Below are positions 25,118 through 32,215 of a DNA stretch of 52,517 bases, piece by piece. The notes beneath the pieces were generated by a model. It worked only from the letters and a program-made list of their open reading frames with translations. It was not told where the DNA came from and did no database searches. Source of the stretch: Deltaproteobacteria bacterium (lineage in GTDB: Bacteria; Desulfobacterota; Deferrimicrobia; Deferrimicrobiales; Deferrimicrobiaceae); NCBI GenBank assembly GCA_020346465.1, contig CP070783.1:1178809-1231325 (forward strand). Direction: 5' to 3'. The position numbers and the translations under genes are program-made. The stretch's first letter is position 1; the number at the start of each line of letters is the position of its first letter.

Positions 25118-25876
25118 CTATTTGGCGGGAACCCCGACCTTCAGGCTCTGCGTCTCCCCGGGAACGTTTTTCTCCAGTTCCTCCGGGGCCACGCCCTCCA
25201 TCCGGGCATATTCCAGCGGGTGTTCCCGGATCATCCTCTCCCTCGAGATATACCCCGTGAAGATGCTGGTATCCAGAGGAAATGCTTCGGGGCTGAAGAT
25301 GGAGTTGTAGATGTGCCATACGGCGTTGAGCAGGAAGATCAGCATCGCCTCGTTCGAATGGAGGGCCTTGGCCGCGGGGATGAACTCCCCGGGGAGGATC
25401 CGCGTGACCAGGGTCGGCAGCCAGAGGATGACCCCCGTCATGATCATCAGGATCCCCCCGACCAGAATGGTCCAGTACTCGAACTTCTCCATGTAGTCGT
25501 ACCGGTCGCACTTCGCCGGCTGGTTTTCAAACCCGAAGTAATACCGGATGTTGTGGATCGCATCCTCGTAGTCTTTCTTCGTGATGAACATCGACGGCTG
25601 CCATCTGCCGCGGAGGACCCCCAGGATCCCGACAAGGACGTTGCTGAAAAGTTGCAGGGAGAACAGCAGCCCCGTGTACCGGTGGATGAGACGCACGTTG
25701 TCGATGCCGCCCAGCTTCAGGATGAACCATTGCGACAGATCCAGATGCCAGAACCTCTGGCAGAGACCGGTGGCGAAAAGAATCATGGTGGTCAGGATGA
25801 TTCCCCAGTGCTCCAGGACCCGATACGTGCTGAACCTTCGGATCCTCTTCCGTTTCACCCGGAACTCCCCGTTCAT
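25118..25876 (-). CDS. Cytochrome b subunit (formate dehydrogenase gamma / Ni-Fe hydrogenase type)
   Basis: A 252-residue membrane protein with four main helices and histidines placed for b haems: His23 (VLEHWGII), His65 (RLIHRYTG), His173 (KALHSNEA) and His188 (NAVWHIYN). This is the di-haem cytochrome b pattern that passes electrons between a periplasmic partner and the quinone pool. A Cys-containing segment FENQPAKCDRYDYMEKFEYW lies between helices two and three. It follows the 13-haem cytochrome by 19 bases, so the two are the likely quinone-facing and periplasmic halves of one complex. Confidence 0.9.
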   Translation of the reverse strand: MNGEFRVKRKRIRRFSTYRVLEHWGIILTTMILFATGLCQRFWHLDLSQWFILKLGGIDNVRLIHRYTGLLFSLQLFSNVLVGILGVLRGRWQPSMFITKKDYEDAIHNIRYYFGFENQPAKCDRYDYMEKFEYWTILVGGILMIMTGVILWLPTLVTRILPGEFIPAAKALHSNEAMLIFLLNAVWHIYNSIFSPEAFPLDTSIFTGYISRERMIREHPLEYARMEGVAPEELEKNVPGETQSLKVGVPAK

Positions 25877-25895
25877 CCCTCTGCCCCTCCCCCGC

Positions 25896-27353
25896 TCACC
25901 GGTTGACCGCGTAGCGCCAGATGTGCAGGAGAACCTGCAGGATCAGCCCCGCCCACATGATCGGGAGGAAAATCCTGTAGATGCCGTTCACGAAGAAGAT
26001 CATGGGGTATTTCGAAAGGGACGGCTTGTAATGGAACAGCCAGGCGCTCGGGAATTTCTCCGTGGCGTCCAGGTGGCACTTCTGGCACCGTTTGACGAGG
26101 TTCTTCTTGACGGATGCGGGATCCGCGCTCACCGTGCTGACGATGTTGTGCGTGCCGTGGCAGTCGTTGCACACCGCGATCGGCCTGGCCGGCTTGTAGA
26201 GCTCCTCCCGCTCCTTCTTGTAGAACCCGAGAGTGACCCCGTGGAAATCCTCGAGGTAGGTCTTGAGCACGTCGGTCGACAGGCCGTACTTCCCGACCAC
26301 GGCCGGATTCGCATGGCAGTTCCCGCACATCTGGGGAATCTTCTCGTGATACGCCATCGTCATCGGGTTCTGGATGTCGTGCGCCGTGTGGCAGTCGATG
26401 CAGATCGGGACATCCTGGTTCTGCTCGTTGATCAGGGCGTTTCCATGAACGCTTTTCGCGTACGTCTCGTAGACCGCCGGATGGCATCTCTTGCATCGCT
26501 GGGTGGTGATCAGTCCGCCCTTGACCCCGTGGGAAATATGGGCGATCTGGTGGGACCCGTGGCAATCGTTGCATACCGGCGCCTTCAGGTTTCCGTGGCT
26601 CAGGAGGGAATAGTGCACGCTGTCCAGGGTCTTCGTGTAATTGTCGAAATGGCATCTCCGGCAGCTTTCCGAAGAGGCGATGACGTATTCCCTCCTGCTC
26701 CGGAAGCGCTTTTCCGGGTGCTCCTCCGAGGAATACCCGTAGTGGCAGTCCGAACATCGGAGCTTGCCGTGCGCGGAGGAGTCCAATGCGGCGAGGTCCA
26801 CCTGGAGGGACATCCGTTCCTCGTTGCGGAACTTCATGGAGAGTTCGTGCTGGTGACAGCTCTGGCAATACTGTTTTTCGTTGGAGAAGATCTTCCCGCC
26901 GGATGCGGCGGTCACCGAGTGGGCATTGTGGCAGTTGGTGCAGACGGGCGTTACGCCCAGCTTCTCCTTTTTCAGGAGAGTCGCGTGGACGGCCTTGTTC
27001 TTGATCTTGTCGGCGGAATGGCACCGCCGGCAGATGGAGGACGACCGCAGCCGGTACTGGTCCCTGCTCTTGTACTGTCCCGAGGGGTGACTCTCCGCGG
27101 AAAAACCGGAGTGGCACTCCGAACACGTGAGGAAATTGTGGACCGAGGCCCGGATCTTCTCCGGGTTCACATACGCTTCAACGGTTTCCTCGTTCAGGAA
27201 CGTTTTGACGATCCCCTTTTTCCCGTGGCAAAGGAGGCATTTCCTCGAGGCGCCGGATTCGTCCGCTTGCCTCGCCTGTCCGCCGGCGGCGGGAAGGACC
27301 AGGAGCGAGAGGAGGAGGGCCAGGGTCCAGCGAATTCTCGTTCCGGCCTTCAT
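25896..27353 (-). CDS. Membrane-anchored 13-haem cytochrome c
   Basis: A 485-residue periplasmic cytochrome with a Sec signal peptide (residues 1-27, TLALLLSLLVLPAAGG) and a C-terminal membrane helix near 455-480 (NGIYRIFLPIMWAGLILQV). I count thirteen CxxCH haem sites: CLLCH, CSECH, CRRCH, CTNCH, CQSCH, CSDCH, CRRCH, CNDCH, CKRCH, CIDCH, CGNCH, CNDCH and CQKCH. Several are followed by an extra His-rich stretch (CTNCHNAH, CNDCHGSH, CIDCHTAH) typical of NapC/NrfH- or OmcA-style haem ligation. It would move electrons along the periplasmic face, between the iron-sulfur and cytochrome b subunits or to the small cytochrome c. Confidence 0.95.
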   Translation of the reverse strand: MKAGTRIRWTLALLLSLLVLPAAGGQARQADESGASRKCLLCHGKKGIVKTFLNEETVEAYVNPEKIRASVHNFLTCSECHSGFSAESHPSGQYKSRDQYRLRSSSICRRCHSADKIKNKAVHATLLKKEKLGVTPVCTNCHNAHSVTAASGGKIFSNEKQYCQSCHQHELSMKFRNEERMSLQVDLAALDSSAHGKLRCSDCHYGYSSEEHPEKRFRSRREYVIASSESCRRCHFDNYTKTLDSVHYSLLSHGNLKAPVCNDCHGSHQIAHISHGVKGGLITTQRCKRCHPAVYETYAKSVHGNALINEQNQDVPICIDCHTAHDIQNPMTMAYHEKIPQMCGNCHANPAVVGKYGLSTDVLKTYLEDFHGVTLGFYKKEREELYKPARPIAVCNDCHGTHNIVSTVSADPASVKKNLVKRCQKCHLDATEKFPSAWLFHYKPSLSKYPMIFFVNGIYRIFLPIMWAGLILQVLLHIWRYAVNR

Positions 27354-27368
27354 GGGTCGTCCCTCCGG

Positions 27369-28592
27369 TTATCCGTGCTCCCTGTAATCCGGATGCTCCC
27401 GCAGCACCGGCATCCGGTTGACGATCCAGCGGAAGATGATGATGTGCAGCGTGGCAATCGCAAGAACGACAAAGACCTCCTTGACGGGGGGAATCAGATC
27501 ATGGAGGTGTCCGGGGATGGCCCAGTTGAACGTGATCAGCGAGACGTTGAGACGGTTCAGGATCACGCCGGCAAGGGCGTAAAAGGCTCCGATCCGCACC
27601 ATGCGCGCGCTGTCCCGCTTCACTCCACGGGTCAGCACGAACCCGGGGACGAGAACGAACAGGAAGATCTCCACCAGGAACCAGTAGCCGTACGGGGTGG
27701 CCAGGAGATCCCAGTTGTCGTCGTGCGCCACACCGATGAGTTTCAGCGCGAAGTAGACGAACATGACGATGCAGGCCCCTTTTCCGAGACCGACGGTCAG
27801 CGTGTCGAGACTCCCCAGGAACTCCCGGTCCGCGCTATTTCTCATGAAGCGGGAAAGGATCGTGCTCACGGCGATCACCATGACGAGCCCCGCGTAGATG
27901 CTGGAGACGAAGAAGAAGACGGGAAGGAACCCGGAATACCAGAGCGGATGGACTTTCCCGGGGGCGAGGAGAAACAGCGCGCCGAGGGCGGACTGGTGCA
28001 GCGTCGAGAGAATCACCCCGGCAACCGTCATCGCGATGGTGATCATGACCGCCCACTTCCGCACCCTCCTCGAATGCAACCACTCCAGGATCGCCGGACT
28101 GAATTCGAGAAGCTGGACAGTAAGGTAGAGCGCCACATGCCACGCTACCAGAAAAAGGACGGATGTCGGTCCGTAGGAAACCGCCATCGGGTAATATATG
28201 CGCCAGGGGCGGCCGATGTCAATCAGCAGGTAGATCACCGCGAACAGGTACCCCAGGAAGCCGGTCAGGACGCCCAGCCGGACCAGGGGATGGTACTTCT
28301 TGAACCCGAAGACGTAAACGGCCGTGGCCATGATGTACCCGGTCGCCGAGAGGGGAACCCCCGAGAAAAGCCCCCACCCCAGCAGGATGCTCCAGGGATA
28401 TTCATTGGAGGCATGGGTGATGGTGGCAAGCCCGTCGACGAAGCGGAGCACGATCAGGGGAATGCCGACGCAAAGGATCCCCATGGCAACGACGTTGAAC
28501 GGCGTGATCAGCGTCCTCACATAGTCGGACAGGGGCATCCCCATCAGCAGCTTGTCCATAAACCGTGCCGGGAACGTGTCGGCCTTCGCCAT
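27369..28592 (-). CDS. NrfD/HybB-like integral membrane subunit
   Basis: A 407-residue protein with about ten hydrophobic helices and the family stretch LGWGLFSGVPLSATGYIMA, later DIGRPWRIYYP and LAPGKVHPLWYSGFLP. NrfD/HybB proteins carry a quinol site and pair with a four-cluster iron-sulfur protein. I chose ATG 28592, which has GGGAGGAATCC ahead, over ATG 28607, which overlaps the previous stop codon. It lies 11 bases after the iron-sulfur gene, the usual partner order. Confidence 0.92.
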   Translation of the reverse strand: MAKADTFPARFMDKLLMGMPLSDYVRTLITPFNVVAMGILCVGIPLIVLRFVDGLATITHASNEYPWSILLGWGLFSGVPLSATGYIMATAVYVFGFKKYHPLVRLGVLTGFLGYLFAVIYLLIDIGRPWRIYYPMAVSYGPTSVLFLVAWHVALYLTVQLLEFSPAILEWLHSRRVRKWAVMITIAMTVAGVILSTLHQSALGALFLLAPGKVHPLWYSGFLPVFFFVSSIYAGLVMVIAVSTILSRFMRNSADREFLGSLDTLTVGLGKGACIVMFVYFALKLIGVAHDDNWDLLATPYGYWFLVEIFLFVLVPGFVLTRGVKRDSARMVRIGAFYALAGVILNRLNVSLITFNWAIPGHLHDLIPPVKEVFVVLAIATLHIIIFRWIVNRMPVLREHPDYREHG

Positions 28593-28603
28593 GGATTCCT
28601 CCC

Positions 28604-29560
28604 TCATTTGTCATCCTCCTTATTCCGGGTGGCGGCGTACGCCATGCCGAGAAACGCGGGCCACAATACGAGGACCAGGGGAACGGAGGAGAGGAATCCC
28701 TTCGTCTGCTCCACGAGGGGCTTTTCGGGAAGGTTCGTGGGGAAATCCACCCGCTCGAAGGGTGCCCTCGAGAGGTAGAGCCAGCTTGTTCCCCCGACCT
28801 CGTGCTCTCCGTAGATGTGATCGACGTACCTGTCCGGACGATTCCGGATCCTCGTCTCCGCGATCTTGATCAGCTCTTTCCTCTTGCCGAACTTGATCGC
28901 CTCCACGGGACATGCCTCCACGCATGCCGGCACTCCCCCCGCCTTCACCCTCCCGTGACACATCGTGCACTTCACGACGCGGGGCTCCAGCGCGCTTTCG
29001 TAATCGTAGGCCGGGGCGTAGAAAGGGCAAGCGACCATGCAGTACCGGCAGCCGAAGCAGAGGTCCTTGTTGTAGAGGACAGCCCCCTCGGGGGTCTTCG
29101 TATAGGCCCGGACGGGGCAGGCGGATGCGCATCCGGGCTCGTTGCAGTGGTTGCACTGGACCTTGCGGTACACCGGTGTCCCCGGCTTTTCCGGGTCTTC
29201 ATACCGGTTGACCACCGTGTACGCCGATGCGGTCGGCCGTCTCTTCTCCTCGAAGACGGATTTCTCGTCGAACGGAACGTCCGGCTTCGGAAGTCCGTTC
29301 GCCCGGTTGCATGCCGCCTCGCAGCTGCGGCACCCGACGCATTCGGTGAGATCCGCCAGCACGCCGCAGCGATCGGGCCAGCCGGAAAACTTCTTGTAGG
29401 CATGCGCGTCGACGGAGCCTCCGATCAGGGTCGCGCTGCCGGCCGCCGTCAACGCCTTGAGACAATCTCTCCGGCTGATCCCTGGTTTCTCCTCCCTGCT
29501 GCCGCCTCTCCCCTCTCCGGGGTCCTTGCCGGCAGGGCGCCGTTCTCGGGATTTCACCAT
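28604..29560 (-). CDS. TAT-exported 4x[4Fe-4S] HybA-like ferredoxin subunit
   Basis: A 318-residue iron-sulfur protein. The N-terminal export signal has SRRDCLKALT, a twin-arginine motif. Four cysteine groups each fit one 4Fe-4S cluster: CVGCRSCEAAC, CNHCNEPGCASACP, CFGCRYCMVACP and CTMCHGRVKAGGVPACVEACP (the last given across positions 200-220). A C-terminal helix near 285-305 (SSVPLVLVLWPAFLGMAYA) anchors it. Start ATG 29560 has GGGAGGTCCCCG ahead. It would bridge the cytochromes and the NrfD-like subunit on the periplasmic side, as in Hmc, Tmc and HybA complexes. Confidence 0.92.
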   Translation of the reverse strand: MVKSRERRPAGKDPGEGRGGSREEKPGISRRDCLKALTAAGSATLIGGSVDAHAYKKFSGWPDRCGVLADLTECVGCRSCEAACNRANGLPKPDVPFDEKSVFEEKRRPTASAYTVVNRYEDPEKPGTPVYRKVQCNHCNEPGCASACPVRAYTKTPEGAVLYNKDLCFGCRYCMVACPFYAPAYDYESALEPRVVKCTMCHGRVKAGGVPACVEACPVEAIKFGKRKELIKIAETRIRNRPDRYVDHIYGEHEVGGTSWLYLSRAPFERVDFPTNLPEKPLVEQTKGFLSSVPLVLVLWPAFLGMAYAATRNKEDDK

Positions 29561-29614
29561 CGGGGACCTCCCTCTCCCTGTCAACGGGTTCAAACCGCCG
29601 TCGATCCCATGCCG

Positions 29615-30115
29615 CTACTTCCTTGCGGCCCTTGCGGTCTCCTTTTTCGCGTGGCACATCTCGGTGCATCCCTTCGGGTCCTCTCCGACGCTTCCCACCT
29701 CCCGATGGCACCCGAAGCAGGCGCGGTGGTAGGCCGCCGCAAGTCCCGTCCGGGCCGGGTCGGGCCGCGGGGAGGGACCGGCATGGCACTCCCCGCACGC
29801 GCGGAACGTCCCGACGTTCACCGATCTCCGGAACGCGGATCGGTCGAGGGAATGGCACTCCCTGCATCCGAGGGGCTGTTCGGTCCCGTGCTGATGGTGG
29901 CAGTCGCCGCATCCCGACGCCATGTCCACATGCCCGGCATGGTCGAATTCCACCGGCTCGTACCGGTCGCTGAGGCCTCCGAGGGTGACGGTCGTCGGCA
30001 TCTCTCCCCGGAAGGACGGGGCCGGGGCGTTTCCCGGCCGGGTCTCGGCAAGGAGGGACGGGGCAGCGCAGGCCCAGACGAGGAAAGCGATCGCCAGGGG
30101 AATTGCTTTTCTCAT
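29615..30115 (-). CDS. Class III-type multihaem cytochrome c (cytochrome c3-like)
   Basis: A 166-residue periplasmic cytochrome with a signal peptide (cleavage near LLAE, about residue 23). Haem motifs are CGDCH, CRECH, CGECH and CFGCH, plus a final CTEMCH with a three-residue spacer, so four or five haems. An upstream FDHAGHVDM provides axial histidines, as in cytochrome c3. Start ATG 30115 has AACAGGAAATG in front; the earlier in-frame frame to 30271 overlaps the preceding gene. It would shuttle electrons to or from the membrane complex encoded downstream. Confidence 0.88.
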   Translation of the reverse strand: MRKAIPLAIAFLVWACAAPSLLAETRPGNAPAPSFRGEMPTTVTLGGLSDRYEPVEFDHAGHVDMASGCGDCHHQHGTEQPLGCRECHSLDRSAFRRSVNVGTFRACGECHAGPSPRPDPARTGLAAAYHRACFGCHREVGSVGEDPKGCTEMCHAKKETARAARK

Positions 30116-30156
30116 TTCCTGTTCCCCTTTCCGGGAATGGTTCGATCCGGACTCCC

Positions 30157-30615
30157 TCACCGGCTCTCCTCCTCTCCTTCCTTCTCTTTCGCCTCCTCCG
30201 TCTCCGTCTCCTTTCCCTTCTCTTTCTTCCTGCCTTTCTTCCCGCCCAGGTATGCCTCCATGGGCCTCCAACCGAAGAAGGCGGTCCTTCCGGCCATCCC
30301 CAGGACCTTCTCGAATCCCTCCGCCGCCGTGCGAAGAAGCTCCAGACCCAGTGCGTAGGCGAAGACAAAGGGGAGCATGAGCACGTAGAGAAGGCCGATG
30401 AACGGGGCGGACAGCATCCGCTTGACGGTCTGGAAGGTGCTCCCGTATCCCGCCTTCCTTATATGGTCGAGGTCGTCCCGCGTGGACCGAACCAGAGTCT
30501 GAAAAGGCTTCGGCTTCAAAATCTCCAGGAAAAGGACGAACCCCACGATCGTAAGCACGGAGATGATGTACTCGATCCCTTTCACGTGCGTAATGAAGTC
30601 GACGTACGTATGCAT
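30157..30615 (-). CDS. Small membrane protein with C-terminal FGWRPxEAYL module
   Basis: A 152-residue protein starting at ATG 30615. Two hydrophobic stretches (IISVLTIVGFVLFLEIL near 17-33 and APFIGLLYVLMLPFVFAYALG near 70-90) precede a soluble tail. The tail contains TAFFGWRPMEAYLGGKKG and ends in a long Lys/Glu-rich run. The same C-terminal module occurs in the two genes upstream (30634-30987 and 31141-31485), although the N-terminal half here is different. I do not recognise the family. Position between those and the cytochrome c gene suggests an accessory subunit of the redox complex. Confidence 0.8.
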   Translation of the reverse strand: MHTYVDFITHVKGIEYIISVLTIVGFVLFLEILKPKPFQTLVRSTRDDLDHIRKAGYGSTFQTVKRMLSAPFIGLLYVLMLPFVFAYALGLELLRTAAEGFEKVLGMAGRTAFFGWRPMEAYLGGKKGRKKEKGKETETEEAKEKEGEEESR

Positions 30616-30633
30616 GTCCCGGCCTCCCTTCGG

Positions 30634-30987
30634 TTACTCGGTCTTTTGATCCCCGGCTTCCCTCTTCTTGTTCTTCCCTGACAGGTACGCCTCCGTGGGT
30701 CTCCAGCCGAAGGAGACGCTTCTCCTGGTCTGACTCAGGATCCCGCCGAACATCCTCTTCCCGAGCAGGTACGTCGCCATCGTGATCATGATCACCGGAA
30801 GGAAGATCACGTAGACGCCGCCGAGGACCAGCGCGAGAAAGGGGATGAACACGAAGGGGATCCGGTAGTACCGCGCGTGCGGGCCTCCCGGCAGGGTGCC
30901 CTCCTGTTTCATCTCCACCAATCCCCCGTATCGGAGATTCCAGTAAGTCCCTCTGACAACCGACTCTCCCCCTTCGTATCTCCTCAT
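30634..30987 (-). CDS. Small membrane protein, paralogue 2 (FGWRPTEAYL family)
   Basis: A 117-residue protein. It opens MRRYEGGESVVRGTYWN, has one or two membrane helices (IPFVFIPFLALVLGGVYVIF and the following VIMITMATYLLG) and ends with VSFGWRPTEAYLSGKNKK. It aligns end to end with the protein at 31141-31485, which shares MRR..GG..VV.G.YWN, YYRIPFV and FGWRPTEAYL. The two are a tandem duplication. Function is unknown. It begins its own transcript if the promoter at 31048-31077 is used, and is followed after 18 bases by the third family member. Confidence 0.82.
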   Translation of the reverse strand: MRRYEGGESVVRGTYWNLRYGGLVEMKQEGTLPGGPHARYYRIPFVFIPFLALVLGGVYVIFLPVIMITMATYLLGKRMFGGILSQTRRSVSFGWRPTEAYLSGKNKKREAGDQKTE

Positions 30988-31047
30988 TTTTCCGTACCCC
31001 CTTTCCCGCTCATCGTTTCCCGGGGTTGACGCCTTCCTTGCTCCTCC

Positions 31048-31109
31048 ACTTTAGGAAGCACCCCCCCCGGAGGACAATTGGGAGAAATCCCTATTTCCCC
31101 GGGATTTGT
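31048..31109 (-). promoter_or_regulatory. Predicted promoter and upstream box of the second paralogue
   Basis: Minus strand: -35 TTGTCC (31072-31077), an 18-base spacer, -10 TAAAGT (31048-31053), about 55 bases before the start codon at 30987. The stretch 31074-31109 upstream of and overlapping the -35 (ATCCCCGGGAAATAGGG-like) is repeated in the promoter at 31544-31605 with matching position. It looks like a regulator site. The NarL-type regulator at 22553 is the obvious candidate, by inference. Confidence 0.55.
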
Positions 31110-31140
31110 TCCCTACGCCGTCCGGATTCCTCACCTACCC

Positions 31141-31485
31141 TCACGGTCCTTCCCCCTTCCCTTGCCCTTTCTTTCCGGCCAGATACGCCTCGGTGGGCCT
31201 CCAGCCGAAGAAGACGCTCCTCCTCGCGTGGAACAGGACGTGTCCGAACATTCTTCGCCCCAGCACGGAAATCGCCGTGGCGATGGACACCACGGGAAGA
31301 AAGAACACGTAGATCCCGCCGAGGATCGCACCCAGCGGAAGGACGAGAACGAAGGGGATCCGGTAGTAGACGAGATTCCGGTCCCCCGGGAGGATCGCCT
31401 CGTTGTTCACGCCGACCACGCGCAGGTCCCATGCGTTCCAGTACATGCCCGGGACCACCTTGTGTCCCCCGTTGAATCTCCTCAT
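31141..31485 (-). CDS. Small membrane protein, paralogue 1 (FGWRPTEAYL family)
   Basis: A 114-residue protein, first gene of the redox operon. ATG 31485 has AAGGAGGTGAAAACC ahead; an upstream frame to 31572 runs through the promoter. It reads MRRFNGGHKVVPGMYWN, then a membrane part (YYRIPFVLVLPLGAILGGIY), a second hydrophobic stretch, and SVFFGWRPTEAYLAGKKG. One or two helices and a basic cytosolic or periplasmic tail are predicted. The family is not one I recognise. Confidence 0.82.
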   Translation of the reverse strand: MRRFNGGHKVVPGMYWNAWDLRVVGVNNEAILPGDRNLVYYRIPFVLVLPLGAILGGIYVFFLPVVSIATAISVLGRRMFGHVLFHARRSVFFGWRPTEAYLAGKKGQGKGEGP

Positions 31486-31543
31486 GGTTTTCACCTCCTT
31501 CCCGGTTCGGGTTTCCGACGCCTTATCCCGGCCTCGTGGTTCC

Positions 31544-31605
31544 ACTATAAGTACCCGGAAACAAATGAACAATTGGAGGAATGCCCTATTTTCCCGGGAA
31601 TTCGT
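31544..31605 (-). promoter_or_regulatory. Predicted promoter and upstream box of the redox operon
   Basis: Minus strand: -35 TTGTTC (31567-31572), a 17-base spacer, -10 TATAGT (31544-31549), about 59 bases before the start at 31485. The segment 31569-31605 contains TTCCCGGGAA, a ten-base palindrome, and ATAGGG, and closely matches 31074-31109. The -35 overlaps the end of the box, an arrangement common for activator-dependent promoters. Confidence 0.6.
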
Positions 31606-31673
31606 GCCTATCGAACGAGGGAAATCGGATTAGATTGCAGGGAAATTTCCCCGGAACGGGGGAAGGAACTCGC

Positions 31674-32201
31674 CTACCGGAGCATGCTCTCGGCGATCTT
31701 GATCAACTCGAAAGGGGTCGATTTCGCCAGGACGTGAATCGTGTACTGCCCTTCCTTCCACGTGATCCCGGAGCAGGGTTCATTCCTTTGGCACACACCG
31801 ACCCGAAGGAGGGCATTCCTTCCCTTCACGGGATACGAAACGCTTTCGATCACATCGATAATCTTGATCTTTTCTTCCGGAAGGAACTCTTCGGACGTCG
31901 ACTGCGATATCAGGAGCATGATGTCCTTGCCGGCCGTCTTTTCGAATTCCATCACCACGGCCGGGAAAGGTCTCCCCTGGGCAAGAATCCGGGAAGGGGG
32001 CCAGCTCAGATTCTGCGGAAAGTACGACGGGGCAAAGATGGTCTCGATCGGCAACGCTGCCTTGACCTCCTCCACATCCTGGTATTCCCTCAGGCTGTCG
32101 ACCTGGACCATCAGCGGGAGCCAGTTGAAGAATCGCAACCCGAGCACCAGGATTCCGACGCCCGCCGAAAACGCGAAAAACCCCAGAAGTTTCTCCCTCA
32201 T
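31674..32201 (-). CDS. Membrane-anchored hypothetical protein
   Basis: A 175-residue protein starting at ATG 32201. One hydrophobic N-terminal helix (LLGFFAFSAGVGILVLGLRF) acts as signal anchor, and the rest is predicted extracytoplasmic and mixed alpha/beta. The C-terminal part (CQRNEPCSGITWKEGQYTIHV...TPFELIKIAESMLR) resembles the DUF4367-like tails seen in secreted or membrane-linked anti-sigma-type proteins, but that is weak. It follows the M56-type peptidase by 14 bases, so the two probably act together. The peptidase could cut or sense it. Confidence 0.65.
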   Translation of the reverse strand: MREKLLGFFAFSAGVGILVLGLRFFNWLPLMVQVDSLREYQDVEEVKAALPIETIFAPSYFPQNLSWPPSRILAQGRPFPAVVMEFEKTAGKDIMLLISQSTSEEFLPEEKIKIIDVIESVSYPVKGRNALLRVGVCQRNEPCSGITWKEGQYTIHVLAKSTPFELIKIAESMLR

Positions 32202-32215
32202 GAATCTTCCCCGCG

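Noticed and set aside
25581-28778. A 1065-codon plus-strand open frame
   Set aside because: Antisense to the cytochrome b, 13-haem cytochrome and NrfD-like genes, whose motifs are unmistakable.
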